A DNA stretch of 26,359 nt from JAGOUB01 sp964640945 (GCA_964640945.1 CAZXIV010000018.1:1-26359), one strand, 5' to 3'. Shown: positions 1 through 5,773, numbered from the stretch's first letter. A program made the numbers and translations. The notes: a model not told the origin generated them from the letters alone.

Positions 1-62
1 CCGGATAGAACGCCAGATTGCGGATCTGGAAGTCGTAGGTTCAAATCCTGCCGGGCGCACCA
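1..62 (+). tRNA. tRNA-Arg(GCG), 3' part only
   Basis: The left edge cuts this gene in the D arm. What remains folds normally: anticodon stem 13-17/25-29, seven-base loop 18-24 with anticodon GCG at 20-22, T stem 35-39/47-51 with loop TTCAAAT, then the acceptor 3' strand 52-58, discriminator A59 and an encoded CCA at 60-62. Anticodon GCG reads CGC and CGT as Arg. Most bacteria use an ACG anticodon with inosine for this box, so GCG is unusual. Confidence 0.85.
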
Positions 63-84
63 TATTTATAACCGACCAGATCGT

Positions 85-125
85 GGGGCTGTAGCTCAGT
101 TGGGCCGCCGAGCCGGAGGCGAGGC
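85..125 (+). pseudogene. tRNA-Ala 5' fragment joined to a GC-rich 22-base repeat
   Basis: Bases 85-103 are identical to the first 19 bases of the intact tRNA-Ala at 189. At 104 the homology stops, and 104-125 is a GC-rich imperfect inverted repeat starting GCCGCCGAGCC. The same junction (D-arm bases plus the GC-rich repeat) recurs at 5720-5752; the shared 33 bases 93-125 and 5720-5752 are identical. The fragment has no anticodon arm, T arm or acceptor 3' strand, so it cannot make a tRNA. It looks like a broken or recombined copy of the neighbouring gene. Confidence 0.75.
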
Positions 126-188
126 GCACATCATAAAAAGCGCCGCGCTCTAGCCCACACTCGTTCTTTTATCACCGGAAACATTTGT

Positions 189-265
189 GGGGCTGTAGCT
201 CAGTTGGCTAGAGCGCTTCCATGGCATGGAAGAGGTCAGGGGTTCAACTCCCCTCAGCTCCACCA
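189..265 (+). tRNA. tRNA-Ala(GGC)
   Basis: Complete cloverleaf. Acceptor strands are 189-195 and 255-261 (GGGGCTG against CAGCTCC, one G-T pair), D arm GCTC...GAGC, anticodon stem CTTCC/GGAAG around loop ATGGCAT with anticodon GGC, T arm GGGG TTCAACT CCCC, discriminator A262 and encoded CCA 263-265. Its 3' end is repeated downstream at 5753-5773 (21 identical bases) and, for the last 11 bases, at 2785-2795. That marks the gene as the likely insertion target of the cassettes that follow. Confidence 0.95.
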
Positions 266-291
266 ATATATAGAATACAAATCAGGTTTTT

Positions 292-321
292 GTTTATCTG
301 AAGAGCAAAAGTCGGTTTGAA
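292..321 (+). repeat. Left-end repeat of cassette 1
   Basis: Bases 292-317 match 2887-2912 at 25 of 26 positions; the shared stretch includes AAGAGCAAAAGTCGGTT. It lies 26 bases after the CCA of tRNA-Ala and opens the first AT-rich module. The sister copy goes on into a tRNA T-arm-like sequence (TTCAAGTCCCGG). Here the continuation has diverged to GGTTTGAAAAGATAG. The placement at the start of both modules argues for a cassette boundary. Confidence 0.7.
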
Positions 322-390
322 AAGATAGCACAGGTCGAGCTAGAGGGACTTCAAACTCACTCATGGCACATGTCCTTTAGAAGGACTATC

Positions 391-897
391 ATGCTTTACA
401 TAGTGAAAAAGACATTCCTAGCAGTGGCAGTACTTCTTCTCGCATCTTGCTCTAATAGCGGGAGTACAACTCAGGAAACTAAGGAAGTATCTTGGTATGA
501 AAAACAAATTGAAGCTCTGCACTATACAAAATCGAATAAGGAAATTGATTTTGCAATGAAGATAAAAAATCAGAAGGAGTGTGAGGATTACGGAAAGACA
601 AACTGGGGTGAAACTACGGATTATGGTGACTGGCATGGTTTTACAGTTTTCAAATACAGTCCACTGTATGACAAATGCTTTGCAAAGAGAGAATCTAACA
701 ATTACAAAACACAGGAGCATCAAATAACTATTTTTGATCTTCTTTCAGGAAGTAACGGAGGCATATTTACTTTCATGTCTTGGTGTAGAGATTCATATAA
801 GAAAAATAATGTGGAAATTTCTCCTAACGATCTTAATAATGAATGCCCAACAGAACATCAAATCAATGACGCTTGGTTATCTCTCCTTGGTGAATAA
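391..897 (+). CDS. Small secreted lipoprotein of unknown function
   Basis: 168 residues. Start chosen at ATG 391 because AGAAGG lies six bases upstream; an in-frame ATG at 370 lacks such a site. The N-terminus is a lipoprotein signal: basic VKK, a hydrophobic stretch, then lipobox LLASC, so the mature protein should begin at that Cys and sit on the outer face of the membrane. The mature part is hydrophilic, aromatic-rich and has five further Cys, which could form disulfides. I recognise no domain. It is the first gene of cassette 1 and converges on the nuclease-like gene whose stop is about 30 bases away. AT-rich, unlike the core genes further right. In a defence-type module it could be an envelope component, but nothing in the sequence proves that. 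Confidence 0.7.
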   Translation: MLYIVKKTFLAVAVLLLASCSNSGSTTQETKEVSWYEKQIEALHYTKSNKEIDFAMKIKNQKECEDYGKTNWGETTDYGDWHGFTVFKYSPLYDKCFAKRESNNYKTQEHQITIFDLLSGSNGGIFTFMSWCRDSYKKNNVEISPNDLNNECPTEHQINDAWLSLLGE

Positions 898-928
898 CGA
901 ACGATGTGAATCTTTGATGCATAATTCT

Positions 929-2365
929 TTATTTGAGTTTGCTAGCGCTTGGATGAAGTAATCCATCAATGATAAATAGCTCAGGAACGGCCTTGCCTTC
1001 CTCTTTCTTTTTTTCATATGCAATTTTAATTTGAGAGAGCTGGTCATCCTTACTCCCCTTTTTCACCATTATTACAACATAAAAAGAATAGCAGGCGGCC
1101 TCACTTTGTTTGTAGACCTCTACCTGTTTTAGAAATCCCGACAATAGCTGTTTATTATTTGATTTCTTTAGCTCAACAACAACTTTGCTTTTGTATCCAG
1201 TTCCTAATGCAAAATCCACACCTCCTCTTCCTGCGTTTGATTCCCTAGCAAGAAAAAAATCGGACACTTTACAATAAATATCTGCAAGTGAGTAGAAGGT
1301 CAATTGTGCAATCTCCTCTCGCCGAGGTTTTTTCTTAGTGTCATATAAAACTTTGTTCAGTCCGTTATCTTCAACTGATCTCTTAAATTGATTCAGGAGA
1401 TCTCTAACGCAATCAATCAACTCATCATTGGTGCTGGGCTTTTTGCTTGGAGTGATACTTTTCGATGCAGTTTCTACTGCAGGTGCAATCGAGTAGTAGC
1501 CAATATCATCGTCATTCAAATCGTAAGGCTTAACTTCAATTTCTTTGTATATTGAAATAAGTGTGTCTAAGCGAGTTTTAATTTCTGCTATCTCACCATC
1601 AGATTTACTTCTGATGGAATGGATGTCATCTAACAGCGTTTGAAATAGAACTTTTCCAACCCTATTTCTAAGAGCATCGTTAAAAGCTGCCGCATCCTGT
1701 ACTTGCTCCCAGTCGGTGGCTATTGGAAGTGGGCAAATTATAGAATTTGGAATGAATATTATTTGAGTCTCGCGAAAGGGATGCTTAGGAAGCAAAAACT
1801 TTTTACCGTTAATTTGAAAATCAGATGTTTTGACTTTCAATTCGCTCGCCACTCGTTGTGTAAAGAGACAAAAATCCTCATACAAAATATGAGCGGTTAG
1901 ATCACTTATACTGTCTGGTCCATATCCAGGGATAAACATGGATAGTATTTCCACTATTGTGGGATCTTCAACACCTACCCTGATTATTTCAGTTAGATTT
2001 TTAATGATCTCAGCAGCAATTGGCAGAGAAATAGATGTGCCTCCATCACTCTTGTTGCCATAACCAATTGAAAGACCGGCTGGTTCTTCAATAGCTAACA
2101 TTTTCAATGCTTTTTGTTTTAATTGGTCTGAGAGATTGGAGACTTTTACCATCTTGATCAATTGAGAGAAGTACTCCAGGTTTTTCTTTCTGGAACCTTC
2201 GAATTCAGATATATCGGAGGTTTCAAGCAAAAGTGGGTCAATGAAAAATTTTGTATCAATACCAAGATCAACATCTAAAACTCCGTGATCTTCAAGATCA
2301 CTTCGTTCTAATCCCAAATGCTTGCTTAAAGGAATTACATTCATTGGTGCTTTTAAAACTTGCAT
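929..2365 (-). CDS. PD-(D/E)XK nuclease-like protein, defence candidate
   Basis: 478 residues. The C-terminal third reads as a PD-(D/E)XK nuclease core: a Glu near residue 375, GGVDF with D384, a strand with VVVELKK (E398, K400), then QVEVY near 414, the order seen in restriction-like endonucleases that cut DNA. Residues 1-60 form a distinct N-terminal part with SDLEDHGVLDVDLGID and FIDPLLL. The middle (60-300) is helical and unassigned. No helicase or methylase domain is present. Start: ATG 2365 is first, ATG 2344 is an alternative; neither has a clear ribosome-binding site. The gene is divergent from the small ORF at 2430, and a 16-base palindrome lies between them. Family knowledge says nucleases of this kind often serve in phage defence. 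The exact family is not recognised. Confidence 0.65.
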   Translation of the reverse strand: MQVLKAPMNVIPLSKHLGLERSDLEDHGVLDVDLGIDTKFFIDPLLLETSDISEFEGSRKKNLEYFSQLIKMVKVSNLSDQLKQKALKMLAIEEPAGLSIGYGNKSDGGTSISLPIAAEIIKNLTEIIRVGVEDPTIVEILSMFIPGYGPDSISDLTAHILYEDFCLFTQRVASELKVKTSDFQINGKKFLLPKHPFRETQIIFIPNSIICPLPIATDWEQVQDAAAFNDALRNRVGKVLFQTLLDDIHSIRSKSDGEIAEIKTRLDTLISIYKEIEVKPYDLNDDDIGYYSIAPAVETASKSITPSKKPSTNDELIDCVRDLLNQFKRSVEDNGLNKVLYDTKKKPRREEIAQLTFYSLADIYCKVSDFFLARESNAGRGGVDFALGTGYKSKVVVELKKSNNKQLLSGFLKQVEVYKQSEAACYSFYVVIMVKKGSKDDQLSQIKIAYEKKKEEGKAVPELFIIDGLLHPSASKLK

Positions 2366-2375
2366 TATTTACATT

Positions 2376-2412
2376 AAGCGGCGTACCCGCTTGAACATGC
2401 TTAGCTAAGCAT
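2376..2412. promoter_or_regulatory. Two inverted repeats between divergent genes (candidate operator and leader hairpin)
   Basis: AAGCGG/CCGCTT (2376-2381 and 2387-2392) flanks a five-base loop. Next to it, ATGCTTAGCTAAGCAT at 2397-2412 is a perfect 16-base palindrome. The pair sits in the 64-base gap between the minus-strand nuclease gene and the plus-strand small gene. A dimeric repressor site controlling both is plausible. Alternatively, the palindrome is the counterpart of the hairpin before the second small gene (4668-4684), because both lie about 20 bases before the ATG and are followed by similar GTT-GCC-ACTATG text. Confidence 0.45.
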
Positions 2413-2429
2413 CGTATGGTTTGCCAACT

Positions 2430-2576
2430 ATGGCTGACTATGATCCACTTTGCAACGATCTGGAGATGAGTAACGTCATCGGCCTACTTATGATCATGAA
2501 AGAAATACGAGACCAAAAACCACTCGACGATCCGAATGCTTTGGGCATCGACGAGAAAGGAAAGCCCTACTACTAA
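2430..2576 (+). CDS. Small cassette protein A (48 residues, new paralogous family)
   Basis: Starts ATG 2430 and ends TAA 2576. The product is acidic at both ends with a Met/Leu-rich helix in the middle (SNVIGLLMIMKEIRDQ) and an aromatic end, GKPYY. It is clearly related to the 53-residue product of 4706-4867. Ungapped over 39 residues, both show S-N-[VA]-I-x-L-L-M-[IL]-M-K-x-I, then Q-x-P-L-x-D-P, then I-D-x-x-G and a terminal Tyr. Conservation of protein rather than DNA, plus a shared upstream leader, supports real coding. Function unknown. One copy per cassette suggests a role tied to the cassette (antitoxin, adaptor, regulator or recombination partner). Too short for many automatic gene callers. 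Confidence 0.75.
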   Translation: MADYDPLCNDLEMSNVIGLLMIMKEIRDQKPLDDPNALGIDEKGKPYY

Positions 2577-2594
2577 GCCACTTCTTCTTTCGGG

Positions 2595-2800
2595 AAAAGT
2601 TTGAAAAGTCCCGGCAGCTCCCTTGACGCACATGTCGTTTACATCAAAAATAGCCATGGATTTTCAGGTGGATTTTTGAGGAGGGAAATTATCGAAAACA
2701 GTGAATTCGTCAGTCCTCTCAGTCGTTCTGCTGTTATAATTAGATCGGCGTTTTGGGGTTCAAAAAGTTTGAAACTCGTACCTCCAGCTCCACCATCAAT
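2595..2800 (+). repeat. Right-end block of cassette 1, with tRNA-Ala 3'-like end
   Basis: Homologous to 5491-5693. Landmarks in the same order and spacing: TCCCGGCAGCTCCCTTGACG (here at 2609-2628), TACAT, ATGG, CAGTCC-N4-AGT-GTT-TGCT, CGG(C)GTTTTG, and an end at GCTCCACCAT. The last part, CAGCTCCACCA at 2785-2795, equals the 3' end of tRNA-Ala, and GGGGTTCAA at 2755-2763 equals part of its T arm, with unrelated bases between. On the minus strand, 2800-2639 is an open frame of 53 codons that aligns without gaps to the matching frame in the other copy. Confidence 0.65.
2639..2800 (-). pseudogene. Possible 53-codon frame in the right-end block (no normal start)
   Basis: Read on the minus strand, this frame ends in Met-stop exactly like 5532-5693 and aligns to it over 53 codons without gaps. 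About 17 positions are identical and many more are conservative (Lys/Arg, Trp/Phe, Ile/Val, Asp/Asn). The shared pattern is GGA near the N-terminus, then D, G-L-x-x-x-L, I-x-x-L-x-N, P and a final Met. An in-frame stop lies just upstream and the first codon is ATT, so there is no standard start. It may be a decayed coding remnant, or a conserved DNA or RNA element that only looks coding. Confidence 0.3.
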
Positions 2801-2886
2801 TTACACAAGAACGACTTTTTGGCTTACAGAAGACAAGGAAGTTCGACTGCTCCCGGAAGGTCTTCAAAAGGCAAAAATTGGATTTC

Positions 2887-2930
2887 GTTTATCTCAAGAG
2901 CAAAAGTCGGTTCAAGTCCCGGTAGCTCGG
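2887..2930 (+). repeat. Left-end repeat of cassette 2, with T-arm-like core
   Basis: The first 26 bases match 292-317 with one mismatch. It then reads TTCAAGTCCCGGTAGCTC, which resembles a tRNA T loop plus acceptor strand. It shares TCCCGG-AGCTC with both right-end blocks (2609-2620 and 5504-5515). So left and right ends carry the same core, as expected for recombination sites. It is 92 bases after the tRNA-Ala-like end at 2795 and 47 bases before the first gene of cassette 2. Confidence 0.7.
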
Positions 2931-2976
2931 TATTTTCTTCGCACAGCTTAGTGCCTCACCGCCCCCTACCTTCTTG

Positions 2977-3759
2977 ATGCCTCGAATTGATAAAAAACAA
3001 TGGATTTGCTTAAATGCGACCATGGAAGACATGCAAGAGCTAGCAACAAAAATTCGGAAAGACTCGGCAGCTTTATGGGAATGGCGAGAAAAATTGCCAG
3101 AATCCAAGCGACCAAAAACGCTTGAGGGACTTAAAGATTTGCTTACAGGAATTCAAGTATTCGTTGAAAAGAATAATCACTATCAAAGGATGATGGATAG
3201 TTTGCGACATGAACAGAATGCAAAGCATCAGGGCAGAGGCGACGAACTTGTTAGGCCTGCTTGGGAAGCAAAAACTGGGACACGGGAATTTCCATGGTCG
3301 TTCGACACAAACTTCAGAGAAATGATAAAGATTTTTCATCATTGTTTTGTTCCAATTATCGAAAACTTAAAGAAGGATCTCACAAATGTATCCCGAAAGA
3401 TTGATGCTGGACTTGCGTCACTTTCTTCGGCAAAAGAAATTAGAACGATCAGAAAAGAAATGAGTGATATTACTGAATCATTTCAGTGGCTACAGGAACA
3501 CTGGCGCGTTCACTTCGTTGAACAGATTGATTCCAGCGGCAAAGAAAGTACCTCCTTCATGGAAGTCCCACCTGGAGTGCCAAACATGATGAGGGACTTC
3601 GAAACAGATCTGACACAAGTCAGGGACAGACAAAATAAGTTAGAAGAAAAATGCCGGGGCACCGAGGCAAATCAAATTGCTTGGTGGGCTTTCGGCGTAT
3701 CAGTGATATCTATATTAATTGCACTCGGGTCTGTTGCGGCAGCCATTTGGCTCAAATAA
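2977..3759 (+). CDS. Tail-anchored coiled-coil-like protein of unknown function
   Basis: 260 residues. ATG 2977 is preferred over the adjoining TTG 2974; there is no clear ribosome-binding site. Nearly the whole chain is charged and helical, with long stretches around 20-75, 115-170 and 205-230 suggesting coiled coils. It ends with one hydrophobic segment, about 236-258 (WWAFGVSVISILIALG...), followed by only two residues. That is a C-terminal membrane anchor with the bulk facing the cytoplasm. No enzyme motif seen. It lies 26 bases before the HEPN gene on the same strand, so they are probably cotranscribed. In many defence systems a membrane protein is paired with a nuclease; that role here is inference from the pairing only. 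Confidence 0.7.
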   Translation: MPRIDKKQWICLNATMEDMQELATKIRKDSAALWEWREKLPESKRPKTLEGLKDLLTGIQVFVEKNNHYQRMMDSLRHEQNAKHQGRGDELVRPAWEAKTGTREFPWSFDTNFREMIKIFHHCFVPIIENLKKDLTNVSRKIDAGLASLSSAKEIRTIRKEMSDITESFQWLQEHWRVHFVEQIDSSGKESTSFMEVPPGVPNMMRDFETDLTQVRDRQNKLEEKCRGTEANQIAWWAFGVSVISILIALGSVAAAIWLK

Positions 3760-3785
3760 GGCCAGTTTCCAACTCTTGAAACAAT

Positions 3786-4625
3786 ATGGATAGAAAGGAC
3801 TTTAATGCTCACATAATAAGGCGGTGCATGGATCTCCTAAAATCACGCAGTGAGGTTGAGGTTTATGAAGGTATAATTCTTGCGGCTTATTTGATAGAGC
3901 AGTCTTTCAAAACATCAATTAGGAAGATGAACCCACTGTTGTACTTCGAAACTTTTAATGAAAATGCAGTTGTTGTCGCTCAATTGATGAGAGGAGATTT
4001 ACCTCATGAAAAATTGCTCTCGCTCAAGACAATTAATGCTAAGAAAATCATTCAGCTAATGTGTGAGTTGAATAGCGATCTTAAGCCAAACCAAGCCAAT
4101 TTCGAAGAGCTATTTGCAGTTCGTAACATAATTATTCATGCAACTGATGATGTGCCTGCACCAGAAACCTCAGCTGAAACTGCGGTTTCTGCACTTAATG
4201 CGGCTCGCGATTATGTTGTGACTTGTGCAAATATCACAGGTTCCGAATTCAACCCACTTACATCAACACATTTTGAGATACTGCAAAAAGCCCGAAGGGA
4301 AACAAGAATAAGTTCGCTTATGGATAAAATCCATCATCATGAAGAAATTCATGATGAGCTAAGTGCTGACGAAATAAAAAACAGAATTACTAATAACAAG
4401 CCAAAAGAGGACAGCATGACTTGGATTGAATCAACAACTACATGCCCTGCATGCAACGAAGAGTGCTTTGATGAAGTTGTCTCTGTTGATGTAGACGTGA
4501 GTGACGGGCAGACAACCATGAACGGTGGTTCATCTTGGTTGTGCCGCGTTTGCGACTTGGAACTGACACCATACGAAACAAATCTAATACAATCGCATGA
4601 GCCTGTCGGAGATAGCACTGCCTAA
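3786..4625 (+). CDS. HEPN-domain RNase-like protein with C-terminal zinc ribbon
   Basis: 279 residues. Residues 1-150 are all-helical and include FAVRNIIIHATDD. R113-N114-x3-H118 is the RNxxxH signature of HEPN domains, which cut RNA in many toxin and abortive-infection systems. The C-terminal part has two CxxC pairs, C220/C223 (CPAC) and C253/C256 (CRVC), fitting a zinc ribbon that could bind nucleic acid or a partner. A charged linker with HHHEE (residues 183-187) joins them. It follows the tail-anchored gene by 26 bases and precedes the small gene at 4706 by 80 bases. Known: HEPN RNases act as dimers and are often toxins. Inferred: this is the effector of cassette 2. I cannot name its subfamily. 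Confidence 0.7.
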   Translation: MDRKDFNAHIIRRCMDLLKSRSEVEVYEGIILAAYLIEQSFKTSIRKMNPLLYFETFNENAVVVAQLMRGDLPHEKLLSLKTINAKKIIQLMCELNSDLKPNQANFEELFAVRNIIIHATDDVPAPETSAETAVSALNAARDYVVTCANITGSEFNPLTSTHFEILQKARRETRISSLMDKIHHHEEIHDELSADEIKNRITNNKPKEDSMTWIESTTTCPACNEECFDEVVSVDVDVSDGQTTMNGGSSWLCRVCDLELTPYETNLIQSHEPVGDSTA

Positions 4626-4667
4626 CGGGACAATGTCTTCTCCGTACACAGTCCAGTCGTTCCTGTT

Positions 4668-4705
4668 GCTTTAGGGGGCAAAGCCGATCAACTGTTCGCC
4701 TCACT
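4668..4705 (+). promoter_or_regulatory. Conserved leader hairpin before small protein B
   Basis: GCTTT and AAAGC (4668-4672 and 4680-4684) close a seven-base loop, followed by ATC...GTTCGCC..ACT directly before ATG 4706. The leader of the sister gene has the palindrome at 2399-2410 followed by ATC...GTTTGCC.ACT before ATG 2430. The stem bases differ but the hairpin and the following text are kept. This points to a translational or DNA-level control site shared by the two small genes. Confidence 0.45.
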
Positions 4706-4867
4706 ATGGATTCCGCGCACCAGGAAAAGCTCAACGAGAAATGGAAGAACTTCGATTTCAGTAATGCTATCGCTCTCCTTATGCTCATGAAGAAAATTCA
4801 GGAACAGCCGCCGCTCCCTGACCCCGATGTGATCATGATCGATAGGGATGGGACGTGGCTGTATTAA
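4706..4867 (+). CDS. Small cassette protein B (53 residues, paralogue of 2430-2576)
   Basis: Starts ATG 4706, stop TAA 4867. The N-terminal 15 residues are charged and extra compared with protein A. Then comes the shared core: FSNAIALLMLMKKIQEQ, PPLPDPD, IDRDG and a terminal WLY. Identity to protein A over the 39-residue core is about half and is ungapped. The helix carries hydrophobic residues on one face, so it may be a protein-interaction helix rather than a membrane span. It sits between the HEPN gene and the methyltransferase gene in cassette 2, whereas protein A sits at the end of cassette 1. Function unknown. Confidence 0.75.
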   Translation: MDSAHQEKLNEKWKNFDFSNAIALLMLMKKIQEQPPLPDPDVIMIDRDGTWLY

Positions 4868-4885
4868 GGAGTAAGATGTTGCATC

Positions 4886-5491
4886 ATGCTCATGAATGCA
4901 GTCGAGTATTGGCTAATGAATAACCCAATTCGTTCATTGGTTCAGGATCGTTATGAAAGTCGATTGATCCGCAAGACGTCAAAACTCCCCGCAGGCGAAG
5001 ATGTATTGGAAATCGGGTGTGGGCAAGGAGTCGGAAGGAAATTGATTTTCAAGTACTTCAAGCCCGGGACCTACGCAGGTATCGACCTGGATCCGAAGAT
5101 GATAGAGCGAGCAAAGAGAAAGAACAGAGATGCGTCGAAGGAATTCGCAGTTGGTGATGCCACATCGCTGCCATTTCCGAACGAATCCTTTGGAGCGGTT
5201 TTTGACTATGGGATTATTCATCACATTCCCAATTGGAAAGATGCGCTAAAAGAAGTGAACAGAGTCCTCAAGCCTGGAAAGGAATTTATTTTTGAAGATC
5301 TCTCGAAGGAAACCTGGAAGCGTGGAACGGGGAGGCTATTCAAGCATGTTTTGCATCATCCGTATGATGAAATGTTCACTGTCCAAGAATTTAAGCAAGC
5401 ACTCCAGGAAATCGGTTTTCACATTGAAGCATTTGAACAGAAAAATACGATGGGTATCGCGTTTTTCTATGGAGTTGCGAGGAAGTCATAA
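4886..5491 (+). CDS. Class I SAM-dependent methyltransferase
   Basis: 201 residues. Motif I, VLEIGCGQGVG at residues 40-50, binds S-adenosylmethionine. It is followed by GIDLDPKMIERA (acidic ribose-binding residue), VGDATSLPFPNESFGAVFDY and GIIHHIPNW, then KEVNRVLKPG, the usual layout of the UbiE/Methyltransf_11 type. The C-terminal part has little sequence to reveal a substrate. Start ATG 4886 gives an AAGGAG site 14 bases upstream, which is long; ATG 4892 is an alternative. The gene begins 18 bases after small protein B. Its stop is at the edge of the right-end block of cassette 2. It may be cargo, or it may modify a product or target in the HEPN system; context cannot decide. Confidence 0.85.
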   Translation: MLMNAVEYWLMNNPIRSLVQDRYESRLIRKTSKLPAGEDVLEIGCGQGVGRKLIFKYFKPGTYAGIDLDPKMIERAKRKNRDASKEFAVGDATSLPFPNESFGAVFDYGIIHHIPNWKDALKEVNRVLKPGKEFIFEDLSKETWKRGTGRLFKHVLHHPYDEMFTVQEFKQALQEIGFHIEAFEQKNTMGIAFFYGVARKS

Positions 5492-5693
5492 GTTCGGAAT
5501 CACTCCCGGAAGCTCTTTGACGAAATGAAAATTACATGACGAGTGTAAATGGCAACGGACTAGAATTGCGAAGAGCCAAAATGGTCATATCCAATGTTTG
5601 CTTCAGTCCAAGAAGTGTTTTGCTTGCGGTTACCGCGTCGGTTTTGAGAGGATTCCCGAGTTCGGAATTGGTACTAAATGCTCCACCATTCAT
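5491..5693 (+). repeat. Right-end block of cassette 2
   Basis: Diverged copy of 2595-2800. The core ACTCCCGGAAGCTCTTTGACG (5502-5522) matches the first copy apart from a few changes and one gap. The inner landmarks CAGTCC-N4-AGTGTTTTGCT, CGGTTTTGAGAGG and the end GCTCCACCAT (5680-5689) fall at the same distances. The block starts right at the stop codon of the methyltransferase gene. An open 53-codon frame on the minus strand (5693-5532) matches the frame in copy 1. Confidence 0.65.
5532..5693 (-). CDS. Possible 53-residue peptide in the right-end block
   Basis: Begins ATG AAT GGT GGA GCA and ends ...GTC ATG TAA. GGGTGAG just upstream is a weak ribosome-binding site, and the frame stays open further upstream to 5786. 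The aligned frame in cassette 1 keeps 17 of 53 residues and many similar ones with no gap. Substitutions such as AAA/CGC (Lys/Arg) and CTC/CTT (Leu) look like selection on protein. Against coding: the copy in cassette 1 has no normal start, and the opposite strand is also open here. No domain recognised. Confidence 0.3.
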   Translation of the reverse strand: MNGGAFSTNSELGNPLKTDAVTASKTLLGLKQTLDMTILALRNSSPLPFTLVM

Positions 5694-5719
5694 CTCACCC
5701 GAGAGGAAGTTTTTTAATG

Positions 5720-5773
5720 AGCTCAGTTGGGCCGCCGAGCCGGAGGCGAGGCCAACTCCCCTCAGCTCCACCA
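5720..5773 (+). pseudogene. Hybrid tRNA-Ala remnant (D arm + GC-rich repeat + T arm/acceptor end)
   Basis: Bases 5720-5752 are identical to 93-125 (D-arm bases plus the 22-base GC-rich repeat). Bases 5753-5773 are identical to 245-265, the last 21 bases of tRNA-Ala including CCA. The anticodon arm is replaced by the GC-rich repeat, so it cannot decode. It has the shape expected where an element has left a partial copy of its tRNA target at its far end. I take 5773 as the right border of the cassette array. Confidence 0.75.

Larger units (their letters stand above)
2577..2976. other. Non-coding junction between cassettes 1 and 2
   Basis: These 400 bases hold no gene that I trust. They contain the right-end block of cassette 1 (2595-2800, including an 11-base tRNA-Ala 3'-end match), about 85 bases of AT-rich spacer, and the left-end repeat of cassette 2 (2887-2930). 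A TATAAT string lies at 2735-2740 with no clear partner box. Two short open frames cross the region on the plus strand but carry no start site or domain evidence. Confidence 0.6.

Noticed and set aside
2595..2800. tmRNA 3' end, because CAGCTCCACCA and GGGGTTCAA resemble tmRNA termini
   Set aside because: No matching 5' tRNA-like half and no tag reading frame ending in Ala-Ala could be found within 400 bases upstream; the homologous block at 5491-5693 also lacks them.
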